Source of the DNA: a virus
Reading direction: 5' to 3' (one strand)
IMG/VR virus record: IMGVR_UViG_3300018083_000037
Coordinates: 1-53,190 of that record
Length of the DNA: 53,190 nt
The notes beneath the pieces are model-generated. The model did not search any database, was not told where the DNA came from, and saw only the letters and a program-made list of their open reading frames with translations. Shown here in pieces: positions 1 to 10,500 of this stretch. The position numbers and the translations under genes are program-made. How positions within the stretch are numbered: the first letter of the stretch is position 1; every line of letters begins with the position of its first letter.

Positions 1-1
1 C

Positions 2-1000
2 TTCCATGAAGCGGTTATCCATCCTGCATTTGCAGACATCGTGCCCGATGGGTTTCCTTTCCGCGGGACATTGAATGAGTTCTCACTCATGGACAATGTG
101 GTGACCAAGCGGCCGATAATTGATATTCGCCGGCACCAAAACATCATGCAGCGCCGTGATGCTTCTTGTGACATCATATACAAAAAAGTATTTGGCGCCA
201 CCACACGGCAGATCAGCGTCGAAGAAATCTATGGCGCAACGGATTTTTGCCGTAATGAATTCTACCAGGGTGACCTGAAGCATTACCGGTCAAAAGATCC
301 GCTGTTTGAAAAAAATATTCTTCCTTATTTCCAGGGCGCATTGAATGTCGACATCCTGTCAAATGCATACTTCGGTGATGTGGAACGCATAGCCGTTGAC
401 GGTGACCAGTGGAGCACCAATATTTTTGATGGTGTGTTTAAGTGGATCGACACTTACATTGCCAACACATTGATTCCTGCCAGCCAAACTTTCAACATTG
501 CCGATGGTGAAGATTTTTATGATGCTGGTGGACCTGCAGCAGCTTATGCATTGTTCAAACAAATGTATGAAGCACAGCCGGTGTTGATGGAAGCATTCTC
601 CGATACTGAAAAGGCCTTTCATGTGAGCAAGCAGATTGCTTCAGCGTACGAAGATTACCTGATCGCAACTGCAGGACAGGGCAGCGGTTACATTACCGAA
701 TTAAAAACCGGTATCAAACAACTGGCTTATAAAGGCATTCCAATATTGGTGCAGGATACCTGGACACCGATCATCACACAAATTAAGGGAGCAACCGGTT
801 ATGCAGCTGTGCTGACCATCCGCGGAAACTTCGTGTTTGCAACGGATAAGATGTATGGTGAAGGTGAAAACGGCACCACAGCATTGGAAGTGTGGTATGA
901 AAAGAAAGATATGAAATGGTATTACCGTTTCTTCATCAAAGCCGGAACACAGATCGCCTTGCCGGAATTCATCGTGGTAGCAAAGAGTTCATGGGAATAA
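2..1000 (+). CDS. Major capsid protein (5' partial)
   Basis: The reading frame is open to the left edge, so the true start lies outside the window; the GTG at 41 is only the first start-like codon. The visible part, about 333 residues, has the texture of Bacteroidota-phage major capsid proteins. It has a long mixed alpha/beta body, a segment around GIPILVQDTWTP, and a C-terminal beta-rich part with RGNFVFATDKMYGEG and a closing strand-rich tail. That C-terminal half resembles the A-domain and P-domain end of HK97-fold capsids, where the protein forms the shell lattice. It is followed by another structural-type gene and then the portal gene. Assignment is by overall resemblance and context, not a diagnostic motif. 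Confidence 0.6.
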   Translation, partial: FHEAVIHPAFADIVPDGFPFRGTLNEFSLMDNVVTKRPIIDIRRHQNIMQRRDASCDIIYKKVFGATTRQISVEEIYGATDFCRNEFYQGDLKHYRSKDPLFEKNILPYFQGALNVDILSNAYFGDVERIAVDGDQWSTNIFDGVFKWIDTYIANTLIPASQTFNIADGEDFYDAGGPAAAYALFKQMYEAQPVLMEAFSDTEKAFHVSKQIASAYEDYLIATAGQGSGYITELKTGIKQLAYKGIPILVQDTWTPIITQIKGATGYAAVLTIRGNFVFATDKMYGEGENGTTALEVWYEKKDMKWYYRFFIKAGTQIALPEFIVVAKSSWE

Positions 1001-1063
1001 ATCCGGGATTTTTTTTGACCCGGTATGTAGTAATTTAATTATTAACGTCTTAATTCAAATATC

Positions 1064-1651
1064 ATGCTCTGTGTATCATTAAAAGCTTACAGTCGCGCCT
1101 GCGGTGGAGTATCCGGTGGTATCTCTGATCTTGGCATCTTTGATCCCAACGATATCAACTTTACCCAGGCTGCTGAAGTTGATGGAGTAGCGCAACCTTA
1201 TACGGCCCTGGCTGAAAGGGCTGGTGTTACTTCGCCTTCCATTTTCCTGGTTTCTTTCCAGGTGGATGAAGGTGAGTGGACATACACGCAGTCGGTAACA
1301 GGCTGTTCTGTAAAATATGAACATGAGTGGGTATTCCAGTTGCCGGAAAACAGCCAGGCATTGACCACATTCCAACAGGCTTTGGATGCGGCAGGTTGTT
1401 GCTGCGGTCTTGGATTGATCTTCCGTATGAACAACGGTAAGATATTCGTTGCCGGTGAAAAATACGCCAACGAAGCCTCTATCACCAAGTTCACCGTTAA
1501 ACAGGATGGTACGGAAGGTGGATCCGGTAAACTGCAGGATGATTTCAACGGCGCTAACATTCACTTCAAAGCTGCTTACAGCCGTAACCTGTATGAATTC
1601 ACAGGTACCTGGGATTCCGTAGAAGCGTTGGCTGAAGCACCTGGCTCGTAA
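1064..1651 (+). CDS. Putative virion structural protein
   Basis: A 195-residue protein rich in short beta strands, Gly and Asp, with a cysteine cluster (CCCG) near residue 113 and no signal peptide or membrane segment. It lies between the capsid and portal genes in a late structural run. It could be a head decoration protein, a head-tail component or a tail-tube-like protein. The pattern of an acidic beta-rich body ending in an aromatic strand fits a virion component but does not decide which. The 63-nt gap before it holds an imperfect short hairpin (1003-1023) and an AT-rich leader. Confidence 0.45.
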   Translation: MLCVSLKAYSRACGGVSGGISDLGIFDPNDINFTQAAEVDGVAQPYTALAERAGVTSPSIFLVSFQVDEGEWTYTQSVTGCSVKYEHEWVFQLPENSQALTTFQQALDAAGCCCGLGLIFRMNNGKIFVAGEKYANEASITKFTVKQDGTEGGSGKLQDDFNGANIHFKAAYSRNLYEFTGTWDSVEALAEAPGS

Positions 1652-1654
1652 TAA

Positions 1655-1897
1655 ATGGTACAAGCAACAATCAAGGAAGAATTTAAAAATAAAAGATTGG
1701 CGTTTGGGAAAAGCGCCAATCCTCTTTATAAAAGAAGTGGGATTGAAATAAATGAGCTGGCAATAATCGCCCACGAAAGCAAGGATAAAAGTTTGTTACA
1801 GTTATTTGAAACATTCCCAACACTTGCTGAATTAAAAAAAACGAAAACAGACCAGCAGTTAAAAGAGGCTGTGGGTGCTGCGGTAAAAAAAAGGTAA
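1655..1897 (+). CDS. Small basic protein of the head module
   Basis: An 80-residue, Lys-rich, mostly helical protein starting four bases after the previous stop. It has no recognisable domain. Its C-terminal half (residues 40-80) reads as an amphipathic helix pair, with repeated LKK and LKEA patterns. The tight spacing suggests co-translation with its structural neighbours. It might be a small head or assembly factor; that is inference from position only. Confidence 0.55.
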   Translation: MVQATIKEEFKNKRLAFGKSANPLYKRSGIEINELAIIAHESKDKSLLQLFETFPTLAELKKTKTDQQLKEAVGAAVKKR

Positions 1898-1920
1898 ATA
1901 AAACTTCTTAGAAAAATGCA

Positions 1921-3354
1921 ATGCAAGGAAGTAAAGCAATCAAACTTAAAGCTCAGACCGAAGCAAAGAAGCCGCGGAAATCGACTACTGTCAGCAATGT
2001 AGCGACACAGGATCCCACAAAGCCTATTCCTTTCGAGAACGGCAACACTGCTTTTTCCTATTCCAACAATACAGACTATCTCCCATTCCTTCCCGGTAAC
2101 GATACCAATAATGATAATTATGCCCAGCTTTTATTAGAAAGCCGGGTTTTGTCTGTTACGCATAATTCATGCGTGGCCACTAAAAGAGATTATTGCGCTG
2201 GCGATGGATTTGTTGATAAAGAAGACCGGGATCTTAACGATCAAATATTGGAATGGTTCGGTAATATGAACCTTGACAATGAAGATATTACCGACCTGAA
2301 TAAAAAAATATTCGAAGATTTCTTTACCTGGGGGAATGTTCCCATAGAATTAGTAAGGTTCAAATCTGGCGGCACACCAAAGCTTTTTATCTACGTGCAC
2401 AATCTTTTGGATTGGCGGCTGGAAGCTCCAGATGATGATGACCGGGTAAACGGCGCTATTCAATCCAAGCTATTCCGTAGGTGCGCCTTTCTTACTTCCG
2501 AAGACCTGAAGAAAAGCAAAAACCTGCCTTTATACTCAGCCAATAAAACGGATAAGGATAATTGGTTCCACGATACTGAAAAGGACGTATTCAGAACAGT
2601 TATCTGGTATAAGAACCGGGTAAGTGGATTTGATTATTACGGCCTGCCTTCGGCTATTGCCGCATTAATTCACCAGAATCTTGAATACAAGGGCGCCAGG
2701 TATAATATGGATAATTTCCTTAACAACCTGGTGGCAGCAACGCTACTAGTTTTAAAGGGATCCCACAGCCAACCCGAAGCCGACAGGATAGCCAGGAAGA
2801 TTATTGGTACACATACCGGCGACGGTAAGCGCGGCAGGACGGTGGTGCTGGCCAGCGAAGAAGGCATCGAGGCAAGTTCTATCCAAAAGATGGAAACGAA
2901 AACGGATGGCAGTTTCACATTGGCAGATGAAAAGTGGAGTCAGAAAATCATCATGGCAAATCAATGGGATGCTATTCTTGCCGGTATTGTTTCTCCTTCC
3001 ACATTAGGAAAAGGTTCCGGCTTTCTTACTAAAATCATAGAGCAAAAAATGATCAGCGTTATCAGGCCTGCGCAGCGGGACCTGATGGATAAGGTATGGC
3101 GGCACATTTTCAAAATAGCCGATCAATGGCTGGGCCTTGGGCTGGATCAGTACGACCTGGAAATAAATAACCCGGTTGATATTTCAGGCTTAACAGATGT
3201 TGATATCACTCCTGCAGTAACTATTAATGAAGTCAGGAAGGCAAAGGGATTACCTGAAGATCCAAAGATGGAAGGGGTTTATATGAAGGCCACCGGAACG
3301 ATCACAGAACCAGCCAAAGAAAAAGAAGAAGAAGGAGGTAAAGAAGATGTATAG
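1921..3354 (+). CDS. Phage portal protein
   Basis: A 477-residue protein with the usual portal design. A disordered basic N-terminus (about 1-40) is followed by an alpha/beta wing containing NSCVATKRDYCAGDGF, a central region with GLPSAIAALIHQNLEYK that matches the helical stem and crown entry seen in HK97/SPP1-type portals, and an acidic Glu/Lys tail. Portals form the dodecameric ring through which DNA is packaged and to which the tail binds. Length is normal for the family. Its position after the capsid gene, rather than directly after the large terminase, is less common. The stop overlaps the next start by 8 bases. Confidence 0.75.
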   Translation: MQGSKAIKLKAQTEAKKPRKSTTVSNVATQDPTKPIPFENGNTAFSYSNNTDYLPFLPGNDTNNDNYAQLLLESRVLSVTHNSCVATKRDYCAGDGFVDKEDRDLNDQILEWFGNMNLDNEDITDLNKKIFEDFFTWGNVPIELVRFKSGGTPKLFIYVHNLLDWRLEAPDDDDRVNGAIQSKLFRRCAFLTSEDLKKSKNLPLYSANKTDKDNWFHDTEKDVFRTVIWYKNRVSGFDYYGLPSAIAALIHQNLEYKGARYNMDNFLNNLVAATLLVLKGSHSQPEADRIARKIIGTHTGDGKRGRTVVLASEEGIEASSIQKMETKTDGSFTLADEKWSQKIIMANQWDAILAGIVSPSTLGKGSGFLTKIIEQKMISVIRPAQRDLMDKVWRHIFKIADQWLGLGLDQYDLEINNPVDISGLTDVDITPAVTINEVRKAKGLPEDPKMEGVYMKATGTITEPAKEKEEEGGKEDV

Positions 3355-4057
3355 AGTAAACCCATTGATGCGCAATGTGCTGATCACAACGGATGAAGTA
3401 ATATTCCATGCGCCTACTGCTCACACATTCGATCCGCGAATGATTGAGCATTCAATCATTATAGCAGAAGAAAGGTTTATCCGGCCGGCGTTGGGATTTG
3501 ATTTCTATGAAGCATTAAAGACTGAAAAGAATTTAACAATCACTTCCGGAAACCAGGCTGCACAGCAAGCTTTGCTGGAGTCCAGCATGGGCACACAGCC
3601 GGAAGGTGTTGATTTCCCAACGTTGGTGGCCGATGATATCGTTAATGCTTTTGAATATCTAAGTACGGCCAATAAACTGCTTTGGAAGGAAGTCCTGTGG
3701 AAGTTCACAGCCGAAGCAGTATTACTGGTGGCGTATCCAGAAAGTTTTATCCAGGTAGAAAGTTCAGGTTTAGTGCATAATCAACCGGCATCCGGTCCAA
3801 TGAATACTTCTGGAGTTGTCACACCTGAATTGCGATCCGTTAAGTGGGCTATGGATCAAAAGCTAATGAGCCGCATCGAGCCATTGCGTGAATCGCTTCA
3901 TTTATGGTTGTGTAAAAAACAGGCAGAAGATGCAGATGCTTATCCGGATTACGAAAAGGATTGCGCCTGTGATGAAAATGGCGTGGCTTATAAAAGAAAA
4001 TCAGATTTTATTCTTGGAATATATGATGATGAAGATGATACAAACTGCTGCCCGTGA
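3347..4057 (+). CDS. Putative head-tail connector / head completion protein
   Basis: A 236-residue, mainly helical protein. The opening strand-helix region (about 1-50) contains an ERFIRPALGFDFYEAL segment, which is typical of the helical-bundle proteins that follow portals in Bacteroidota phages. The C-terminus is acidic and ends in paired Cys. It overlaps the portal gene and the next gene, so the three are translationally coupled. By analogy with gp6-type adaptors it would close the capsid below the portal. I could not identify a named family with certainty. Confidence 0.5.
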   Translation: MYRVNPLMRNVLITTDEVIFHAPTAHTFDPRMIEHSIIIAEERFIRPALGFDFYEALKTEKNLTITSGNQAAQQALLESSMGTQPEGVDFPTLVADDIVNAFEYLSTANKLLWKEVLWKFTAEAVLLVAYPESFIQVESSGLVHNQPASGPMNTSGVVTPELRSVKWAMDQKLMSRIEPLRESLHLWLCKKQAEDADAYPDYEKDCACDENGVAYKRKSDFILGIYDDEDDTNCCP

Positions 4058-4308
4058 AACCAGGACACATTATAAAAGGATGGCTCAAAGGATTTGGAAT
4101 TATTTCATCAACAACGGCAGAAAAAAAACTATCTGCCCTGCGGCTGGAAATATGCGGAAAATGCGAGTTCGCAAAAACATCATCTATGCTGGAAGTAGTG
4201 AACGGTGACCTGATGTGGGAAATGAGATTACAGTGTACAAAATGCCATTGCCCATGTTTACAAAAATCATTGGTAACAGATGAAAAGTGTCCGATTAACA
4301 ACTGGTAG
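4054..4308 (+). CDS. Small zinc-ribbon-like protein
   Basis: An 84-residue protein with a GTG start overlapping the preceding stop. Cysteines are arranged CGKC near residues 34-37 and CTKCHCPC near residues 61-68, with a further Cys at 80. This pattern is expected for a treble-clef or zinc-ribbon fold. The N-terminal 25 residues are basic and hydrophobic. Its role is unknown; the position suggests a minor structural or assembly protein. Confidence 0.6.
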   Translation: MKPGHIIKGWLKGFGIISSTTAEKKLSALRLEICGKCEFAKTSSMLEVVNGDLMWEMRLQCTKCHCPCLQKSLVTDEKCPINNW

Positions 4309-4319
4309 TATATGTATGT

Positions 4320-4664
4320 ATGCCTGATTATTATTCTCAATACTGTGTTTGTGATGAAGAACCGGTTTCGCTTTGTATGGCAAATTTGGCGGGAGTGCCG
4401 ACGACTTCCTATCCGGTGGATGTTTTCAACGTAGACCTGCAAATTATTGGAACAGCAGATGATCAGGATGAATATTTAAGCATTTGGAATGGAGATCCGG
4501 CAAACCAGGCAGTAGGACAATTAGTGGCATCAATAGGACCGAACTGCTTTAAGTTATTTCCCAATGCCGGTCAAACGGCACCAGATTATGTGATTGGGGT
4601 TCCATTGGCAGGCAGGCCACAGCTGGGGATATATGAGATAGCGTACGAAGACGAATACGAATAA
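4320..4664 (+). CDS. Hypothetical late protein
   Basis: A 114-residue acidic protein with a Tyr/Cys-rich start (YYSQYCVCDEE) and an acidic C-terminus (YEDEYE). It is predicted to be largely beta. There is no membrane segment or recognisable motif. It lies four bases from the next gene in the structural operon, so a small virion or fibre-accessory role is plausible but unproven. Confidence 0.5.
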   Translation: MPDYYSQYCVCDEEPVSLCMANLAGVPTTSYPVDVFNVDLQIIGTADDQDEYLSIWNGDPANQAVGQLVASIGPNCFKLFPNAGQTAPDYVIGVPLAGRPQLGIYEIAYEDEYE

Positions 4665-4667
4665 AGA

Positions 4668-5273
4668 ATGGCAACAATACTTTCTATAAAGACCACGGTT
4701 AATGATCAGATCCGCACTATTGTAACAGCAGGCGGGATACTGAAGACAAACCATGCCAATATTGAAGATGCCATATTAAATGAAGTGCGCGATCGCGGTG
4801 CACTACCATCAGCCACAACGGGAGCCTTGGCAGCCATTTCAGCCTTGGCAGATAGCAGGTGGGCGGTAGTAAAGAATGTTGGTGTTTTCCGAGCATTGGA
4901 AACAGGAGCATCGCCAAACGGGACTACAACATTTGCCAGTGCAGACAGTGGTTGGCTTTGGGAATTATATTTTTCTTCTGCGATTGCCGAGAATGTTCCT
5001 GATTCTGAAGATACAGATCAGGATTTAGATTATGTACTCGACGAAGGACTTTCCATTTGGAAAGTAAAAGTGAAACCAGAAGGAACTTATAATCTAAAAA
5101 TAGGAACCACAGATGGCGGAGAAGAATTAGCATCAGCCACACCACTTACAGCCAATGAATGGAACACCTTCAATTTTGATGTGGATGCATTTGGGGGTGA
5201 CAAGACAATATACTTCACTGGTGTAACCGAGCAAACAACATTTGCTATTTACAGAGTTCAATTACCATTATAA
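4668..5273 (+). CDS. Putative tail or fibre-associated structural protein
   Basis: A 201-residue protein with a helical N-terminus (about 1-75, several Ala/Leu heptad-like runs). A beta-sandwich-like half follows (about 95-201), reading like a small carbohydrate-binding-type module (SIWKVKVKPEGTYNLKIG, then EWNTFNFDVD). Its stop overlaps the start of the signal-peptide-bearing fibre-like gene by one base. An oligomerising N-terminus plus a sandwich domain fits a fibre or baseplate attachment protein. This is inference. Confidence 0.45.
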   Translation: MATILSIKTTVNDQIRTIVTAGGILKTNHANIEDAILNEVRDRGALPSATTGALAAISALADSRWAVVKNVGVFRALETGASPNGTTTFASADSGWLWELYFSSAIAENVPDSEDTDQDLDYVLDEGLSIWKVKVKPEGTYNLKIGTTDGGEELASATPLTANEWNTFNFDVDAFGGDKTIYFTGVTEQTTFAIYRVQLPL

Positions 5274-7207
5274 TGAAAAAGATATTATTAATACTGACCG
5301 TTTTGTTTTGCTCGGCAGCATCTTTTGCCCAGCAAACATCCGTGGTGGCAAAAAGAGTAGAGGCGAAAGATTCGGTAAAAATCAATGACCGGTGGGTGAA
5401 GCTGGTTAATAACGACACCACGCCACTGGATGCGCAGACGCGGGATATAATGACCTCTAATGCTATCTATGATTTTGTTACCGGCAGAACGATAGAATTA
5501 TGGTTGGGTTTGGCAGATACTGCAGCCAATTTGCGCCTTTTGCAAGGGACACCTACCTGTGAAAATAAATTATTGACCGAATGGAATGTCAGCTGGCAGG
5601 GAGCTGGCTATAATTATAGCGTTCATGGAGGGCTCTCTGATGGCACAGGTAGATATCAGTTATTATGCGTTCAATATACGGCAGACAGCGCCACAGTAAC
5701 ATTTGATTCTTCAGACGCCGATCAGGACCGGATTGACATCATTTACCTGGATGCCACAGGAGTCCACACAAGAGAGGGGGAGTTATCTGCTCCAGGAACA
5801 GCGGTCCGGCCTACTGTGGACGTTGATGAAATTCTATTAACTGAAGTTTTGATTGCTGCAGGATCTAATGAGCCGCCACTTACTACGTTACTAGTTTATG
5901 ATGATAATTTAGGAGAATCAACGGTTACCAATACGGGAACAACCACAAACCCGGATAATACCACTAATACATTCATTGGCACAAAATCATTGAACGTTAC
6001 TAATATAACTCACAATGATCAGATTTTTATTACCAAACTTCCCGGGTTAAGCACCTGGAATGTCTTAGGATTTGATGCCCTTACTCTTGCTATTCGATTA
6101 AAGGCAAATATGCCCACAAATGCAAATTTGGGTGTGGCCTTACAGGTCGGAACCACCACAGTAGGAACCGAAGTAATAGTTCCCTTGGTTAAAACAAATT
6201 CAACCTCTTACCAGCAGATATCCATTCCACTTTCGGCGTTCGGTAATATGGCAAATACCAGCATTACGCGGGTAAGATTCAGGTACATAAGAACGGCCAG
6301 CGGTGCGAATTATACAGGCTTTTATTTAGACTATATAAATTTCGTTGATGGCATAGTAGGTGGCCCGGGTGGACCCACTGCTACGTTCACATTAAATCCG
6401 ATGGTAGGATTTACTTCCACACCGACAGCTACACAACAATCGCCAGGAACGTGGACGTTGACGCCTACAGGGTACAGTTCGTTGGATAATTTTTTAAGTC
6501 CTGATGGATGGCAAAACCTACCACAGATATTATCTGCTATTGGGACCCTGGATGGAAGAGCAAAAACAGCCGATGGAGCAGAAGTTGATGAAGAAGAAAT
6601 TTTCTTGCAAACAGTTGATGATACTTATCCCGGTCTTATGACACCGGCCATGTTTTCAAAACTGGATAGCAATTATTACATCACCAACCTGGACGTATAT
6701 CCAAATTCTGATTCATTGGTAAGGCCAGTGTCAGCAAATATCACAGGAGTAAAAGGCTTAAAAGATAGTACCGGGATCGGATTTGCAGTGTATGATGATT
6801 ACATCGCCATTTATGCAACAGGCGGTGGTGGAGGTGGAAGATTTGGGTTTGCCGGTGAAGACGTTACAAGTGGCGGGGCTGACAGGGATTTTGATTTCGA
6901 AGATGATAATTTCTTAATACATGGAGATGGAGCGGGTAGAGATTTTGTAATCCAACAAGATGAGGCAGCAGGTGGGTTTACGGCACAACTTAGAGTCTAT
7001 TCTCAGGAGGCATCACTTCTACAAACTGATTTAGGAGATCAAACAAAAATAGCAGTTGGTGTTGCTGGAGTTGTATTATCGAGTTGGCAGGGTCTATACA
7101 GGATTGAAAACATTACAGAATACACAGATAATGCTGATGCTATTTCTGGCGGTAAAACAACCGGGAATTTATATCGTACAGGTGACATTTTAAAAATAGT
7201 TCATTAA
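5273..7207 (+). CDS. Tail fibre-like protein with N-terminal signal peptide
   Basis: A 644-residue protein. Residues 1-20 form a clean Sec signal peptide (MKKILLILTVLFCSAASFAQ), which is unusual for a virion protein. The body holds repeated beta-rich segments, including a sandwich-like domain around residues 200-360, a Gly-rich hinge near 520 and a C-terminal region ending in a YRTGDILKIVH segment. As I recall, such C-termini are common in Bacteroidota-phage fibre or appendage proteins. The next three genes also encode signal peptides, so this protein may be assembled or displayed at the cell surface. Alternatively it may be a fibre whose leader is kept for another reason. Confidence 0.5.
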   Translation: MKKILLILTVLFCSAASFAQQTSVVAKRVEAKDSVKINDRWVKLVNNDTTPLDAQTRDIMTSNAIYDFVTGRTIELWLGLADTAANLRLLQGTPTCENKLLTEWNVSWQGAGYNYSVHGGLSDGTGRYQLLCVQYTADSATVTFDSSDADQDRIDIIYLDATGVHTREGELSAPGTAVRPTVDVDEILLTEVLIAAGSNEPPLTTLLVYDDNLGESTVTNTGTTTNPDNTTNTFIGTKSLNVTNITHNDQIFITKLPGLSTWNVLGFDALTLAIRLKANMPTNANLGVALQVGTTTVGTEVIVPLVKTNSTSYQQISIPLSAFGNMANTSITRVRFRYIRTASGANYTGFYLDYINFVDGIVGGPGGPTATFTLNPMVGFTSTPTATQQSPGTWTLTPTGYSSLDNFLSPDGWQNLPQILSAIGTLDGRAKTADGAEVDEEEIFLQTVDDTYPGLMTPAMFSKLDSNYYITNLDVYPNSDSLVRPVSANITGVKGLKDSTGIGFAVYDDYIAIYATGGGGGGRFGFAGEDVTSGGADRDFDFEDDNFLIHGDGAGRDFVIQQDEAAGGFTAQLRVYSQEASLLQTDLGDQTKIAVGVAGVVLSSWQGLYRIENITEYTDNADAISGGKTTGNLYRTGDILKIVH

Positions 7208-7230
7208 CTATCAATCAAACAACTACTAAT

Positions 7231-7479
7231 ATGAAAGCAATCCTGATTTCCGTACTTCTTTTTTTCTCAATAATATCATTTGGACAACAAGCAAAGAAGG
7301 ACAGCACAACCATTCCTGTTCTTTCCATGCAGGACATGAAGCAAATAACAGATGCATTGCAATACTTGCCGGCAAAGGAATGGCTGAAAGTGATAAAGAT
7401 TATTGACCAGGTTTATTATATGAAGTTGAAACAAATGATAAAGGATCAGCCAAAGAAGGATTCGACTTCCGGTAAATAA
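7231..7479 (+). CDS. Small exported protein
   Basis: An 82-residue protein with an N-terminal signal peptide (about residues 1-19, ending at SFGQQ) and a basic helical remainder with many Lys residues. There is no Cys at the cleavage site, so it is not a lipoprotein. It is probably periplasmic. Function is unknown; it sits between two large exported proteins and may be an accessory to one of them. Confidence 0.55.
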   Translation: MKAILISVLLFFSIISFGQQAKKDSTTIPVLSMQDMKQITDALQYLPAKEWLKVIKIIDQVYYMKLKQMIKDQPKKDSTSGK

Positions 7480-7516
7480 ATAAAGGCTTTCCCGGATAAA
7501 TACCTGGCAGCCATTT

Positions 7517-10500
7517 ATGAAAGCACTACGTACGATATTAATATGGGCATTGTGTGCCTGCTTTGTTACAAATGTATCATCGCAGGTAAACTTTTCTTTT
7601 ACGCCTATTCCTTTAACGACTGATTTTCGCAGACCAGATTGCGGCGGAACTCTTTGGAATGGCCAGGATGCGCCATTTGGCACCATGCATATTCCTGTTT
7701 CAGGATCTCCCGTAGAGCCGATGGACGGTTATCACCGTTTTGGTATGACTGAATTTTTCGCCAATAGCGGGGCTGCTGATAGTACAATAATTTTTACAAG
7801 GTTTGACGCCTTTATGAATTATTGTATAGACCGCAGGCAGGGAGCCAGGTTTAGGGTAATGGGTCTTTGCAATAATTGCGGCAATCCTCCAAACGACAAT
7901 TTTAATCAACTTGTCAATTATGGAGGGGGATGGAATGTAATACCTCAGTTCTTACATAATCTTCAGCAGGCTGAACCTAACGCAGCTGACCGGGATTGGT
8001 TTAGCACTCAGGGCGATCAGGATCAATGGGTGGCAAATACAAATTCATGGGCATTCCAAAGATGGGTAGGAAAACTTTCTTTAGCTATAAAGAATCATAT
8101 TAATGCTACTTCACATAATGGAGTGAATTACGGAGATGTGTTAAAGATTTACGATTTAGGTTATTACGGATGCTATTCTGAGCAGCATAGCAATTGTATA
8201 TGCAATACGATTTCGGACGGAACTATTCCAGTAGGTGCAAGACATACAGATGCGGGACTTCAGGCTATAGTTAATCAGCAAACAAATGCATTTGGAGGAG
8301 ATCAGCGGTGGAAAATAGTTATTCCGTTTAATGCATTTGACGCAATGTGGTTATCCCACACTTTCAACACGGTAGTTTACGGAAACTTTTTACTAAATCA
8401 TCCTGATAGTATCGGTTGGATTAATGATCATATCGGAGCGGATGAATCTTACGATCATTCTTATTTAGAAAATAATAATAGGATCAATAATGCCAAGTTG
8501 ATGAATCGTTGGAGGTTTACTCCCATTGGCGGAGAGCCAGTCGAGTGGGGAAGCCCTTCCGGAAGAGCCGCTGTTCCGGATTATGTTTCCAGGTATCACA
8601 TGAGTTTCTTTGGTAACGGAAACCTTAACGGTGTATTTACAAATGCCAATACTACCGAAGCAAACAATTTCCGATTAGCATCGAGGCTGGCTGGCTATAG
8701 GCTGAGATTAACAGGCGGAAGTGCTAACGCTGGTGCATCCTTAACTATAAATTTAAACTGGCTGAATGAAGGTGGCGCACCGCCATATTATAATTGGACT
8801 GTTCAGTACTTGCTGAAGAATGGAGGCGGCACTGTAGTATCAATACTTACAAGTTCGTTTAATCCGCGATATTTTCAGCCATCCGGATCACCGATAACAA
8901 AGACGGATGTATTTGGCATTCCTGCAATACCGGTAGGCACTTATGGTCTGTACGTTATTGTTAAAGACCCGTTGAATTTCAGGCTTCCAATGCCATTAGC
9001 AATTACGCCTCAACAAGGAGATGGAAGTTACTTTTTGGGTAATCTTACCCTTGGTGGCGGCACGAACACACCTCCTATTGCTAATGCTGGTCCTAATCAA
9101 AGCATCACAGGAACTTCAGCTTCATTGACAGGATCATCTTCATCCGATCCAGATGGAACGATATCAACCTATGCGTGGAGCCAGGTAGGGAGCACTCCGA
9201 ATACAGCATCTATTGTTTCGGCATCAAGTGTAAATACGAGTGTCACAGGTTTGGTTGGTGGCGTATATACATTTAATCTCACCGTCACAGATAACAGCGG
9301 GGCAACAGCGAGCGACCAGGTACAGATCACCGTTAATGGGAATTTAGCACCTAATGCAAATGCAGGTCCTAACCAGGTTATTACACTTCCAACGTCACAG
9401 GTAACATTAAATGGAAGCGGAAGTTCAGATGATGTCGGTATCGTCACTTATGCGTGGACTCAACAATCTGGTCCAAATGTCGCCAATAGACAAACACCTG
9501 CGGCGGTAAGCACGATTGTCAGCAGTTTAATTGCCGGTACTTATACATTCCGTTTAACAGTGACAGACGGATCGGGTCTTACCGCTTTTGATGATGTTCA
9601 GGTAACTGTTGGTACAGGCAACACCGCACCAATCGCAAATGCAGGTCCGAATCAAACTATTACTTCACCAAGTAATTCTGTTTTTGTTAATGGAGCTGGC
9701 AGTACAGATCCAGGTGGTGCCGTCACAGCTTATCTATGGACTCAGGTGGGTGGGCCGGTTACGGGAACAATAAGCACTCCAACAAATGTTTCAACTGCAA
9801 TTTTTGATTTAGATGCTGTTGGTGTCTACGTTTTCAGACTAAGAGTTGAAGATGCAGGTGGGTTATTTAGTGTAGATGATATACAAATAACAGTTGATCC
9901 AGCTCCCCCAACTATCCCCATTGCAAATGCCGGACCAAATCAAACGATTACTTTACCAACAAGTTCTGTAACGGTTAATAGTTCTGCCTCCACTGATGAT
10001 GTTGCTATTACATCAAGGGTATGGAGTAAAACAAGCGGGCCATCGTCCTTCAGCATTACTTCGCCTACTTCAATAAGTACAACAATAACCCTTTTGGTTG
10101 CCGGAGTTTATACATTCCGTATTACTGTTTTTGATGGTAGTTCAAATTCGGATTTTGATGAAGTTACCGTCACCGTACTTGCTGCGGCCAATGCAGCACC
10201 CATTGCGGTGGCAACTGCGAGTCCGCAAACTATGACGCTGCCAACAAACAGCACAACATTGAACAGTACCGGAAGTTCCGATGATGTATCTATTACTGCA
10301 TATTTATGGACTAAAGTTTCTGGTCCAACTGGAGGAGCTATTGCAACACCTACATCGTCGAGCACCGCAATCAGTTCACTTCAGGCCGGAACATATGTTT
10401 TTAGATTACGGGTAACCGATTCACAGGGTTTATTTGACACCGACGATATTACAATCACCGTGAATCCTGCGGCGAATGCTGCACCTGTTGCGGTGATTAC

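Noticed and set aside
1079-1774. 231-codon minus-strand ORF opposite the structural gene
   Set aside because: It is a shadow frame of the plus-strand structural gene, with no promoter or family signal.
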